DNA from: Nautiliaceae bacterium
GTDB lineage: Bacteria > Campylobacterota > Campylobacteria > Campylobacterales > Nautiliaceae
Direction of reading: 5' to 3'
NCBI GenBank assembly: GCA_027063075.1
Contig: JAMOSM010000139.1
Coordinates: forward strand, 1 to 6,201
DNA: 6,201 nucleotides
The notes beneath the pieces were generated by a model. It was not told the origin of the DNA. It did no database searches and was given only the letters and a program-made list of their open reading frames with translations. Position 1 is the stretch's first letter, and every line of letters begins with the position of its first letter. The position numbers and the translations under genes are program-made. Of this stretch, positions 1 through 6,201 are shown in pieces.

Positions 1-885
1 GAAGGAATACATGTTATTCCAAACGCAGAGGCTGTAAATAAAACCATGAACAGAAAAAATATTAGAGTATTTGCCGCCGAAACACTTGGACTTAAAACTT
101 CAAAATACAAATTCGTATCAACATATGAAGACTTAAAAGAAGCGTGTGATGAACTTGGATATCCTGTTGTTGTAAAACCTATTATGAGCTCATCAGGGCA
201 TGGACAAAGCATTGTAAAAAGCCCTGAAGAAGTAATTACCGCCTGGGAATTCGCAAAAGCAGATGCAAGAGGAAGCGCGGATGAACTGATTGTAGAAGAG
301 TTTATCGATTTTGATTATGAAATTACACTTTTAACTGCTAAAAACGATAAAGAAATAGTATTTTGCCCGCCGATAGGACATATTCAAAGCGGAGGAGATT
401 ATATTTTCTCATGGCAAGAGATGGAAATGAGCGAAACAGCCTTAAAAAAAGCTCAGGAAATTGCTCGCAAAATAGTAGAAGGACTTGGAGGCAGAGGAAT
501 TTTCGGGGTCGAATTATTTGTAAAAGGTGATGAAGTTTTCTTCTCAGAAGTTAGTCCTCGCCCTCACGATACCGGACTTGTTACGTTAATCACTCAAAGC
601 CAAAGCGAATTTGCGCTTCACATAAGAGCAGTTCTTAACCTGCCTCTTGGATTTGAATTTTTAACCCCAGGAGCCTCTGCTGCGTTTAAAGCAGACAAAG
701 ACTCTTATATTCCTACATTCGAAATCGACCCTGAAGTTTTTAGTGATAAAAGCCGCTTTATTGTATTTGGAAAACCAGAAGCTCATCCGGGACGTAGAAT
801 GGGAGTACTTTTAGTAAGTGATAAAAATGCTAAAGAAGCTTTAAAAAAAGCACAGGAACTTATAGGAAAAATTAAAATCCTATAA
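1..885 (+). CDS. purT: Formate-dependent phosphoribosylglycinamide formyltransferase (GART 2), 5'-truncated by window edge
   Basis: PurT uses ATP and formate to formylate glycinamide ribonucleotide (GAR) in cytoplasmic purine synthesis. The reading frame is open from base 1; the Met at 46 is internal, because the preceding 15 residues ([15 protein letters not shown]) also match PurT. By comparison with the 392-residue E. coli protein about 96 N-terminal residues lie outside the window. The visible 294 residues hold the ATP-grasp domain and C-terminal domain. Residues that match known E. coli ligands (visible-fragment numbering) are R18 and K59 (ATP), E99/E100 and E107 (ATP), the Mg ligands E171 and E183 with their 12-residue spacing, D190 in SPRPHDTG, K258 in FGKPE, and R265/R266. 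The nucleotide loop reads SSSGHGQ where E. coli has SSSGKGQ. Ends with TAA; the next likely terminator is the hairpin at 1022-1051. Identity is secure; only the K-to-H change is odd. Confidence 0.96.
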   Translation, partial: EGIHVIPNAEAVNKTMNRKNIRVFAAETLGLKTSKYKFVSTYEDLKEACDELGYPVVVKPIMSSSGHGQSIVKSPEEVITAWEFAKADARGSADELIVEEFIDFDYEITLLTAKNDKEIVFCPPIGHIQSGGDYIFSWQEMEMSETALKKAQEIARKIVEGLGGRGIFGVELFVKGDEVFFSEVSPRPHDTGLVTLITQSQSEFALHIRAVLNLPLGFEFLTPGASAAFKADKDSYIPTFEIDPEVFSDKSRFIVFGKPEAHPGRRMGVLLVSDKNAKEALKKAQELIGKIKIL

Positions 886-893
886 CTTTCCTT

Positions 894-1010
894 TTAATAC
901 CCACTATTATTATTTTCTTTTTTTGCCGCATATTCAATCTCTTCATTACTCATTTTTTTTATGAAAATCATCATAGAATGTTTCATCTTACCGTTTTTAG
1001 AAAGGTAACG
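894..1010 (-). pseudogene. Possible C-terminal remnant of a c-type cytochrome, or a short orphan ORF
   Basis: On the minus strand a frame is open for 38 codons, from just after a TAA (1011-1013) to a TAA at 894-896. It reads RYLSKNGKMKHSM followed by MIFIKKMSNEEIEYAAKK and a tail ENNNSGY. The pattern of a Lys/Met-rich loop followed by an MSxEEIxxxA helix resembles the distal methionine loop and last helix of small class I cytochromes c, which are common in Campylobacterota. No CXXCH haem motif is visible upstream; that sequence is AT-rich and contains the glnK promoter and terminator. An internal ATG at 984-986 would give 30 residues and another at 951-953 would give 19, but neither has a convincing ribosome site. 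I read it as a decayed gene end, with a real small peptide or chance as alternatives. The cytochrome link is from visual pattern only. Confidence 0.35.
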
Positions 1011-1021
1011 TTATAAACTTC

Positions 1022-1050
1022 AAAACTGATTAAAATTTAATCAGTTTTTT

Positions 1051-1051
<1 letters not shown>
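1022..1051 (+). terminator. Perfect palindrome with T-run, likely rho-independent terminator after purT
   Basis: AAAACTGATTAAA at 1022-1034 is exactly mirrored by TTTAATCAGTTTT at 1036-1048 around one base. The realistic RNA form is a 10-bp stem (1022-1031 with 1039-1048) and a 7-base loop. Seven T's (1045-1051) run through the end of the right arm. It lies 136 bp past the purT stop and directly before the glnK -10, so it would insulate the two units. The stem has only two G-C pairs, so it is weak. The symmetry also allows a protein-binding operator instead. Confidence 0.6.
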
Positions 1052-1441
<390 letters not shown>

Positions 1442-1465
1442 ACAGATAAAGAAAAGGAAAATATA

Positions 1466-2638
1466 ATGGATTTTTCATGGGTAGTTGATACCTTTTTTAC
1501 TCTATTCGCATTCACATTAATTATTTTTATGGTTCCCGGTTTTGCAATGCTCGAAGCGGGGCTTGTAAGAACAAAAAATGTAACTACAGTTTTGACAATA
1601 AATACAATGATTTACATTGTAGCAAGTTTAGTATTTTTCTTTTGGGGTTACACTTTGGCTTTTGGAGAGTGGAACAGTAAGAATATGAGTATATATGCCG
1701 CATTTTTATTTCAAATGGCGTTTGTCGGAAAAACAGTAAATATTATGAGCAGTGGAGTTAGTGAAAGAACAAGAGTGATTCCACTTGCAATATTTACAAT
1801 ATTTATGGCAGGTTTAATTTATCCTCTTATAGTAAATTGGACTTGGGGTGCGAATATGTTAGCCGATACTTTTTTTGATATTTCAAGTATGCACGATTTA
1901 GCAGGAAGCACAGTAATTCACTCAACAGGAGGATGGACTTTACTTGCGGCTATTTTATTAATTGGAGCAAGAAAAGGAAGATACACAAAAGATGGAAGAG
2001 TAAGAGTAATTCCTGCAAGCAATATTCCTCTTGTAGTACTTGGAGCATTTTTACTATGGATTGGATGGTTTGGATTTAACGGGGGCAGTGTTGGAAGCAT
2101 CTCAAGCAAAGAAGCCGCAAACACTGTTGCACTTGTTGTTATGAACACCAATAACGCAGGACTTATAGGAGGACTTAGCGTATTTATTTTAAGTTATTTA
2201 ACTTATAAAAAATTTGATATTACAATGATTTTAAACGGAGCTTTAGGAGGACTTGTTGCAATTACAGCAGGAGCAGATGTTGTAACTCCCTATGCAGCTC
2301 TAATAATAGGTTTAATTGGAGGAATTTTAGTATTTTATGCGGTTCCGTTTTTTGACAGGCTAAAACTTGACGATCCAGTGGGTGCGTTGTCAGTCCATTT
2401 AGTAAATGGTATCTGGGGAACAATTGCTGCTGGTATCTGGGGAGAAGGAGTTAGCCTTATTGCCCAAATTAAAGGTATTGTTGTTGTAGGAATTTTTACT
2501 TTTGTTTTATCATTTATAATTATTTATATAATAAATAAATTTATTCCATTTAGAATAGATAAAGAAAAAGAAATCGAAGGATTAGATATTAATGAATGCG
2601 GAATTGAAAGTTATCCTGAATTTAAAAGGGCATTTTAG
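1466..2638 (+). CDS. amtB: Ammonium transporter, Amt family
   Basis: Trimeric inner-membrane channel that takes up ammonium and is plugged by GlnK when nitrogen is plentiful. Its 390 residues form about eleven hydrophobic segments with no cleavable signal before the first (E. coli AmtB has one). Aligning by eye to E. coli gives the Phe gate F86 and F204, the twin pore histidines H152 and H311, the recruitment-site residues W127 and S208, and the essential Asp D144. The signatures LEAGLVRTKNV (29-39) and IGWFGFNGGS (199-208) are clear. The cytoplasmic tail keeps the EIEGLDINECG motif (369-379) of GlnK-regulated Amt proteins. A lysine (K89) sits three residues after the gate Phe in helix 3, where small or hydrophobic residues are usual. 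The ribosome site AAAAGGA (1452-1458) lies 7 nt before ATG. The last codons and the TAG form half of a hairpin terminator. Confidence 0.96.
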   Translation: MDFSWVVDTFFTLFAFTLIIFMVPGFAMLEAGLVRTKNVTTVLTINTMIYIVASLVFFFWGYTLAFGEWNSKNMSIYAAFLFQMAFVGKTVNIMSSGVSERTRVIPLAIFTIFMAGLIYPLIVNWTWGANMLADTFFDISSMHDLAGSTVIHSTGGWTLLAAILLIGARKGRYTKDGRVRVIPASNIPLVVLGAFLLWIGWFGFNGGSVGSISSKEAANTVALVVMNTNNAGLIGGLSVFILSYLTYKKFDITMILNGALGGLVAITAGADVVTPYAALIIGLIGGILVFYAVPFFDRLKLDDPVGALSVHLVNGIWGTIAAGIWGEGVSLIAQIKGIVVVGIFTFVLSFIIIYIINKFIPFRIDKEKEIEGLDINECGIESYPEFKRAF

Positions 2639-2648
2639 CCCTTTTAAA
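2621..2648. terminator. Bidirectional hairpin terminator spanning both convergent stop codons
   Basis: TTTAAAAGGGC (2621-2631) pairs perfectly with GCCCTTTTAAA (2638-2648) across a 6-base loop. The hairpin has four G-C pairs capping A/T arms, so each strand ends the stem in a run of four T's followed by AT-rich sequence. It contains the last amtB codons with its TAG (2636-2638) and the TAA (2644-2646) of the minus-strand chemoreceptor gene, so it can serve both transcripts. The T-tracts are short, so efficiency is uncertain. Confidence 0.75.
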
Positions 2649-4626
2649 TTTTAAACTGAGAAATTTCTTTTAAAAGTTCATCTGCAAGTTTAGAAATTCT
2701 CTCAACATAAGATTGATTTTTAATTACATTTTCTTTATTTGTTTCTGAGAGTTTTTCTATATGTTTCATCTTTTTAATAAAATCTTCCATTATTTTTACA
2801 ATCTTTTCAATCTCTTTTACATTAATTTCAACTTTATTTACCACGTCATTCATTTTACTTGATACATTTTCAATTCTTTCTTGAACGTAAGAAGTTTTTT
2901 GGGTTACTTTATTTACATTTTCAATATTCTTATTCATTTCAGAACTTGCAGAATTAATCGCCTGAACTATTACATTAATAGTAGCATCAATTTCACCTAA
3001 AGACTTTTGAGTCCTCTCAGCTAATTTCCTAACCTCATCCGCAACTACCGCAAAACCTCTTCCATGTTCGCCTGCACGTGCTGCTTCAATTGCCGCATTA
3101 AGAGCTAATAAATTTGTCTGGTCTGCAATTTCTCTAATTACAGTCAAGATATTTTTTACCTGCTCGGCATCTTGAGAAAGCTGTTGAAGTTTTATAGCAA
3201 GTTCATTTTCATTTTGGGCATTATACTGAATACTTTGCATTGTATCTTCTATAATCTCAATAGCATCTTTTAGCGAATTATCAGCCTCAATTATTGCATT
3301 TTTCACCTCACGCGAATTCTTAGCTTCATTGGTTAGTTTTTCTCTAATCTCATCAGCCCCATTCGCAGCTTCCTGTACAATATTAGCCTCTTGCTGAATA
3401 TTACGTGTAATTTGATTAAAAGAGGATTTTAAATTTGAAGTCACTTGTTTATTTTCAACAGAGCTTCTATAAGCACTAAGCATTACTTCATGTAAAGAAG
3501 AGAGAAATTCTCTCAAAGCTTTTCTTATTTCCCCAAATTCATCATTTTCATAAATTTTTACTTTAGTTGATAAATCTTTTTCTTTTGCAATCATCAAAAT
3601 AAGACTTTTAAGACTTCTTAACTGAATAGAAAACGATTTAATAATAAAAAGAGACAAAATAATAATAATTACAACTAAAACCGTTCCTATAGTTACATCC
3701 ACTAAAGTAGTGTCTTTTATTTTAGATAAATCTCTTTTTATAATATCGGCTATTTTATCATCAATCTGTTTTAAAGCATTTATTTTTTGCGTAATAGTTT
3801 TAAACCAGTACTCAGCATCTATATTAAAATGTCCTGTTGTATGTTTAGATATTGCAATGTTTCTCATTTTTTCAACTTCTGCAAATGCGGGATTTTTAAT
3901 AATTTTATAATAAAAATTTTTCATCTCTTTATTTGCAAATGTTAAAAAATCATCAATATAGGCTCTTTGTTGTGCAATTAAAGTAATAAACTTTGTATAC
4001 ATTCCAGGAGCAAATTTATCAGCCCCAAACGTAGCACTCAATACTGCTCTTTCAAGACCTGCTTTTTCTTTTGCTTTTAAAAACGAAGTATAAGCGGCTA
4101 AATCCATAGCAATTTTTTCATTTGGAGCATATGTAGCACTCATACCTATTATTTTTAATATCTGAGAATTCATTTTAGAATACCATTTAACTTCATCTTT
4201 TAAAGAAATTTTAAAATTATCAACTTTTTTCCTTATTTTATCTAACTGATTTAAATACATATTTAATATATTTATCTCTTTTTGAAATTCAATTGGATAT
4301 TTTTGTAAATTTATTGACGCTAAAACCTTTTTATACTCTTTTATTCTCTTATCTGTAAGCTTTCTTTGCTGTTTCAAAATCTCTTTAAATTTCTTTCCAT
4401 AACTTCCTAAATACCCTGCACTAGCCCCTCTTTCTTTTTGAGTTTCGTGAATAAGTCTGCTTAGAGTTTCACTTAAAGTAATAAGCTGGGCTAATTTTTC
4501 TTTTTTTGCTTCATTTTCAAAATGAATCACTATCTCTTTACCTGTAAAATACCCTACCATAATAATTGACATAAGCACAATTAAAATAACTTTTGTTCTT
4601 AAAGAGATTTTATTAATAAAATTCAT
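2644..4626 (-). CDS. Methyl-accepting chemotaxis protein with NIT (nitrate/nitrite-sensing type) domain
   Basis: A membrane chemoreceptor that would report a periplasmic signal to CheA/CheW and bias the flagellar motor. The 660-residue protein (start at 4626) has TM1 (about 13-29), a large helical periplasmic NIT domain (about 50-300), TM2 (about 311-330), a HAMP linker (331-381) and the coiled-coil signalling domain. NIT hallmarks are [14 protein letters not shown] (60-73) and [17 protein letters not shown] (184-200), the latter followed by a QQRAYIDDF stretch. The cytoplasmic hairpin tip [18 protein letters not shown] (500-517) and [18 protein letters not shown] (522-539) is fully canonical. 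No CheR-tethering pentapeptide ends the protein. The frame extends to an ATG at 4668, but ATG 4626 has AAAAGGA 6 nt upstream, and 4668 lies inside the predicted promoter, so 4626 is chosen. The NIT family is linked to nitrate/nitrite from a few studied members; the ligand here is inferred. Confidence 0.93.
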   Translation of the reverse strand: MNFINKISLRTKVILIVLMSIIMVGYFTGKEIVIHFENEAKKEKLAQLITLSETLSRLIHETQKERGASAGYLGSYGKKFKEILKQQRKLTDKRIKEYKKVLASINLQKYPIEFQKEINILNMYLNQLDKIRKKVDNFKISLKDEVKWYSKMNSQILKIIGMSATYAPNEKIAMDLAAYTSFLKAKEKAGLERAVLSATFGADKFAPGMYTKFITLIAQQRAYIDDFLTFANKEMKNFYYKIIKNPAFAEVEKMRNIAISKHTTGHFNIDAEYWFKTITQKINALKQIDDKIADIIKRDLSKIKDTTLVDVTIGTVLVVIIIILSLFIIKSFSIQLRSLKSLILMIAKEKDLSTKVKIYENDEFGEIRKALREFLSSLHEVMLSAYRSSVENKQVTSNLKSSFNQITRNIQQEANIVQEAANGADEIREKLTNEAKNSREVKNAIIEADNSLKDAIEIIEDTMQSIQYNAQNENELAIKLQQLSQDAEQVKNILTVIREIADQTNLLALNAAIEAARAGEHGRGFAVVADEVRKLAERTQKSLGEIDATINVIVQAINSASSEMNKNIENVNKVTQKTSYVQERIENVSSKMNDVVNKVEINVKEIEKIVKIMEDFIKKMKHIEKLSETNKENVIKNQSYVERISKLADELLKEISQFKI

Positions 4627-4632
4627 CTTATT

Positions 4633-4639
4633 TCCTTTT
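4633..4639 (-). promoter_or_regulatory. Ribosome binding site deciding the chemoreceptor start
   Basis: On the minus strand AAAAGGA lies 6 nt before the ATG at 4624-4626. The more distal in-frame ATG (4666-4668) has no comparable site and would add 14 residues before the first membrane helix. This sets the start at 4626. Confidence 0.8.
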
Positions 4640-4658
4640 AAAAATTTTACATATAAAA

Positions 4659-4685
4659 TAATCGACACTTATTTGATATAATTTA
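4659..4685 (-). promoter_or_regulatory. Sigma28 (FliA)-like promoter for the chemoreceptor gene
   Basis: Minus-strand TAAA (4685-4682), 17 bases, then CGATTA (4664-4659). The enteric flagellar sigma28 consensus TAAA-N15-GCCGATAA has the same four-base -35, the same 17-base distance to CGAT, and differs at one base of the -10 hexamer; the preceding GC is GT here. Transcription would begin near 4652, leaving a leader of about 26 nt with the ribosome site. Flagellar-sigma control is normal for chemoreceptor genes. This is a match by eye, in AT-rich sequence. Confidence 0.6.
4674..4682 (+). promoter_or_regulatory. Extended -10 promoter for bcp
   Basis: TGATATAAT fits the extended -10 form TGnTATAAT exactly. 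The start would fall near 4689, giving a leader of about 15 nt that holds little more than the ribosome site AAAGGAG (4691-4697). No -35 hexamer is apparent. The box overlaps the -35 end of the divergent chemoreceptor promoter by one base. Confidence 0.65.
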
Positions 4686-4703
4686 CTAAAAAAGGAGAAT
4701 AGA

Positions 4704-5171
4704 GTGAAAAAAGCACCTGAATTCTGCCTACCTAATCAGGATGAAGTTGAAATATGCTTAAGAGACTTACAAGGAAAATGGATAGTACTTTATTTTTACC
4801 CAAAGGACAATACTCCAGGATGCACAACAGAAGCGAAAGAATTTAGTGAACTTTTAGATGAATTTGAAAAGCTTGGTGCTATAGTTATTGGAGTGAGTCC
4901 AGACAGTCCTAAAAAACATACCGATTTTATAGAAAAACACAACTTAAAAGTCACTCTTTTAAGTGATGAAAATAAAGAAGTTTTAAAAGCATACGACGCA
5001 TGGGGCAAGAAAAAAATGTACGGAAAAGAGTATGAGGGAGTAATCCGTTCCACTTTTATAATAGACCCTGATGGAAATATAGTAAAAGAGTATAAAAACG
5101 TAAAAGCAAAAGGACACGCAAAAAAGGTTCTTGAAGATTTAAAAGAACTTAAAAACCATACCTCTTCATAG
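4704..5171 (+). CDS. bcp: Thiol peroxidase of the BCP/PrxQ peroxiredoxin family
   Basis: A cytoplasmic peroxiredoxin that reduces hydrogen peroxide and organic hydroperoxides through a reactive cysteine. At 155 residues it has the usual Bcp length. The active-site motif P33-xxx-T37-xx-C40 lies in [14 protein letters not shown], and Arg116 in [12 protein letters not shown] is the conserved catalytic arginine. The resolving cysteine found five residues after the peroxidatic one in E. coli Bcp is absent (Lys45). The only other cysteines are C8 and C18, both in the N-terminal beta hairpin, so it is either a 1-Cys enzyme or resolves in an unusual way. Translation starts at GTG 4704, 6 nt after AAAGGAG; no upstream start fits. 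Its 3' end overlaps smpB on the other strand by 23 bp. Confidence 0.94.
   Translation: MKKAPEFCLPNQDEVEICLRDLQGKWIVLYFYPKDNTPGCTTEAKEFSELLDEFEKLGAIVIGVSPDSPKKHTDFIEKHNLKVTLLSDENKEVLKAYDAWGKKKMYGKEYEGVIRSTFIIDPDGNIVKEYKNVKAKGHAKKVLEDLKELKNHTSS
5120..5148 (-). terminator. Candidate weak terminator for the proB-smpB transcript, inside bcp
   Basis: Read on the minus strand, immediately after the smpB TAA, GTTCTT (5148-5143) pairs with AAGAAC (5132-5127) around a 10-base loop, followed by C and six T's (5125-5120). The stem is short, with only two G-C pairs. The position is ideal for ending proB-smpB transcription, but the hairpin lies within bcp coding sequence, so it could be partly chance. Confidence 0.35.
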
Positions 5172-5604
5172 CAGCAGCCGCTTCTTTTTTCAATTCTTTT
5201 TCTTTCATAACGCGTCTTTTATCGTGAAGTTTTCTACCTTTTGCCACAGCTATTTCAAGTTTTGCTCTGTTTTTATTATTAAAGTATATTTTTGTAGGTA
5301 CAAGAGTATATCCTCTCTCACTTGTATATCCTGCAAGTTTTGCTATTTCATCTTTATGCAACAATAGTTTTCTAGGTCTTTTTTCATCGTGCCTAAAAGC
5401 GCTGTAAGTCGTATCAAGATTACTGATATGTCCTTGAACCCACCAGGCTTCTCCGTCTTTTATTTTAACGAAACTATCTTTAAGATTAGCCCTCCCGGCT
5501 CTAAGTGCTTTTACTTCACTTCCTTTAAGCTCAATTCCAGCTTCATATTTATCAAAAATATCATAATCGTGATAAGCTTTTCTGTTTGTAGCTACTACTT
5601 TCAT
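5149..5604 (-). CDS. smpB: SsrA (tmRNA)-binding protein
   Basis: SmpB binds the tRNA-like part of tmRNA, brings it to stalled ribosomes and mimics the missing codon-anticodon contact, starting trans-translation. The 151 residues cover the whole family: [22 protein letters not shown] (7-28) begins the OB-fold, [17 protein letters not shown] (29-45) is the signature, KRPRKLLLH (75-83) and [20 protein letters not shown] (98-117) follow, and KGRKLHDKR (122-130) starts the basic C-terminal tail that lies in the mRNA channel. The tail is Lys- and Ala-rich and ends in [10 protein letters not shown]. The ATG at 5604 sits in an ATGA overlap with the proB stop and has a near-perfect AAGGAGGT ribosome site inside a small hairpin, so translation is probably coupled to proB. 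The tmRNA gene ssrA is not in the window. Confidence 0.97.
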   Translation of the reverse strand: MKVVATNRKAYHDYDIFDKYEAGIELKGSEVKALRAGRANLKDSFVKIKDGEAWWVQGHISNLDTTYSAFRHDEKRPRKLLLHKDEIAKLAGYTSERGYTLVPTKIYFNNKNRAKLEIAVAKGRKLHDKRRVMKEKELKKEAAAAMKRYGF

Positions 5605-6201
5605 ACGACCTCCTTAGGTCTAAATAGTGTTCCTTTTATATGATTTCCACTTAAAAAATCTTCAATAGCATCAAGATTATCCCCACTTGTTAAAAACATC
5701 GGTTTATTTCTTTCCATTAAAAACTTAGCCGCTTTTAATTTAGTAACAATTCCGCCTGTAGCAAAATCATCATTTGGATTACATTCCTGATTTAACCACT
5801 CTTCTTTAATTTCTGTTACTATTTTTATTGGTTTTGCATCCTTATTTGTTTTAGGATTATCGGTATAAAAAGCGTCAATATCGCTTATAATAAAAAGCAT
5901 ATCGGCATCAAAATAATACGTTACATAAGCACTGAGCTGGTCGTTATCCCCAAAAATTATCTCTTCAACAGAAACCGAATCGTTTTCGTTTATAATAGGA
6001 ATAACCTTATTTTCAAGCAAAACATTTATCATTTTTTTAGCATTTTCAGTTCTTTTCCTACTGTCAAAATCAGCTGCCGTAACCAACACCTGCGCTACGG
6101 TTATTCCGTATTTATTAAACCTCTCTTTATATTCCCTCATTAAAAGAGGCTGACCGATTGCCGCAAGGGCTTGTTTGTTTTCAAGGCGGCTTTTATCAAG
6201 C
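5601..6201 (-). CDS. proB: Glutamate 5-kinase, kinase domain only, 5' end beyond the right edge
   Basis: ProB phosphorylates glutamate to gamma-glutamyl phosphate, the first step of proline synthesis, in the cytoplasm. The visible 199 residues (frame open through 6200; the Met at 6140 is internal, since [15 protein letters not shown] upstream of it is conserved ProB) match the amino-acid kinase fold. [10 protein letters not shown] (71-80) and GDND (84-87) carry the glutamate-binding Asp74 and Asn86, equivalent to D137 and N149 of E. coli. SDID (106-109) and TGGIVTK (148-154) are the ATP-site motifs. About 63 N-terminal residues are missing, giving an estimated full length near 262. The protein ends six residues after the GTLF motif, so it lacks the C-terminal PUA domain of the 367-residue E. 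coli enzyme. The TGA (5603-5601) overlaps the smpB ATG. Confidence 0.94.
   Translation of the reverse strand, partial: LDKSRLENKQALAAIGQPLLMREYKERFNKYGITVAQVLVTAADFDSRKRTENAKKMINVLLENKVIPIINENDSVSVEEIIFGDNDQLSAYVTYYFDADMLFIISDIDAFYTDNPKTNKDAKPIKIVTEIKEEWLNQECNPNDDFATGGIVTKLKAAKFLMERNKPMFLTSGDNLDAIEDFLSGNHIKGTLFRPKEVV
5607..5620 (-). promoter_or_regulatory. smpB ribosome binding site folded in a 5-bp hairpin at the end of proB
   Basis: The minus-strand sequence GACCTAAGGAGGTC forms GACCT/AGGTC with AAGG as loop. The strong Shine-Dalgarno AAGGAGGT (5615-5608) is half loop and half stem, 3 nt before the smpB ATG, and lies inside the last proB codons. Ribosomes finishing proB would melt it and could reinitiate at the ATGA overlap. 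Confidence 0.6.

Noticed and set aside
46..48. ATG as the start of purT
   Set aside because: The upstream in-frame residues 1-15 match conserved PurT sequence, so the gene begins outside the window.
1022..1048. FNR/CRP-type operator in the palindrome
   Set aside because: The half-sites CTGAT/ATCAG are separated by 9 bases, not the 4 of FNR sites (6 between the CRP half-sites), so the geometry does not fit.
1918..2151. 77-residue minus-strand ORF inside amtB
   Set aside because: Lies wholly antisense to a strongly conserved Amt segment, has no ribosome site and resembles no protein family.
3710..3910. 66-residue plus-strand ORF inside the chemoreceptor gene
   Set aside because: Hydrophobic only because it is the complement of a helical Lys/Asp/Glu-rich NIT region; no ribosome site.
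4627..4668. 14-residue N-terminal extension of the chemoreceptor from ATG 4668
   Set aside because: The segment contains the predicted promoter -10 region and ribosome site for ATG 4626, and the longer form has no ribosome site.
4796..5053. 85-residue minus-strand ORF inside bcp
   Set aside because: Shadow of the conserved peroxiredoxin core, with no initiation signal.
5389..5643. 84-residue plus-strand ORF across smpB and the end of proB
   Set aside because: Antisense to two well-supported genes; low-complexity Phe/Ser/Ile composition and no ribosome site.
6138..6140. ATG as the start of proB
   Set aside because: The frame stays open to the window edge and those residues match conserved ProB sequence; the gene is only cut by the edge.

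Overview
This is an AT-rich, gene-dense window with tight operons, very short leaders and AT-rich hairpins. The protein set (PurT, GlnK/AmtB, a NIT-type chemoreceptor, a BCP/PrxQ peroxiredoxin, SmpB, and a ProB that stops after its kinase domain) suggests Campylobacterota (Epsilonproteobacteria), perhaps a Nautilia/Caminibacter-like member. The lineage is inferred from composition and protein flavour; there is no rRNA or other marker here.

Layout. Bases 1-885 hold the 3' three quarters of purT (+), cut by the left edge. Bases 886-1102 are intergenic: a short minus-strand open stretch that looks like the worn C-terminus of a c-type cytochrome, then a perfect 13-bp palindrome with a T-run (terminator), then the glnK promoter and ribosome site. 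Bases 1103-2638 are a glnK-amtB operon (PII protein plus ammonium channel). Convergent to it, with only 5 bp between the stop codons, is a NIT-domain chemoreceptor gene (2644-4626, minus); one hairpin covers both stop codons. Bases 4627-4703 are a compact divergent promoter region: a sigma28-like (flagellar) promoter for the chemoreceptor overlaps an extended -10 promoter for a GTG-started bcp gene (4704-5171, +). bcp overlaps smpB tail to tail by 23 bp. smpB (5149-5604, minus) lies downstream of proB (5601 to the right edge, minus), joined by an ATGA stop/start overlap.

How the genes fit together. glnK-amtB handle ammonium uptake and its control by nitrogen and energy status. The neighbouring receptor carries a domain family associated with nitrate/nitrite sensing, so the middle of the window may be a small nitrogen sense-and-acquire neighbourhood, though the receptor has its own, probably flagellar, promoter. 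purT (purine synthesis), proB (proline synthesis), smpB (ribosome rescue) and bcp (peroxide defence) are housekeeping genes. I found no mobile element, CRISPR array, tRNA, rRNA or clearly new multi-gene system. The points most worth a second look are the regulatory architectures (overlapping divergent promoters, a terminator built into two genes' ends, a ribosome-site hairpin at proB/smpB) and residue oddities in PurT, AmtB and Bcp.
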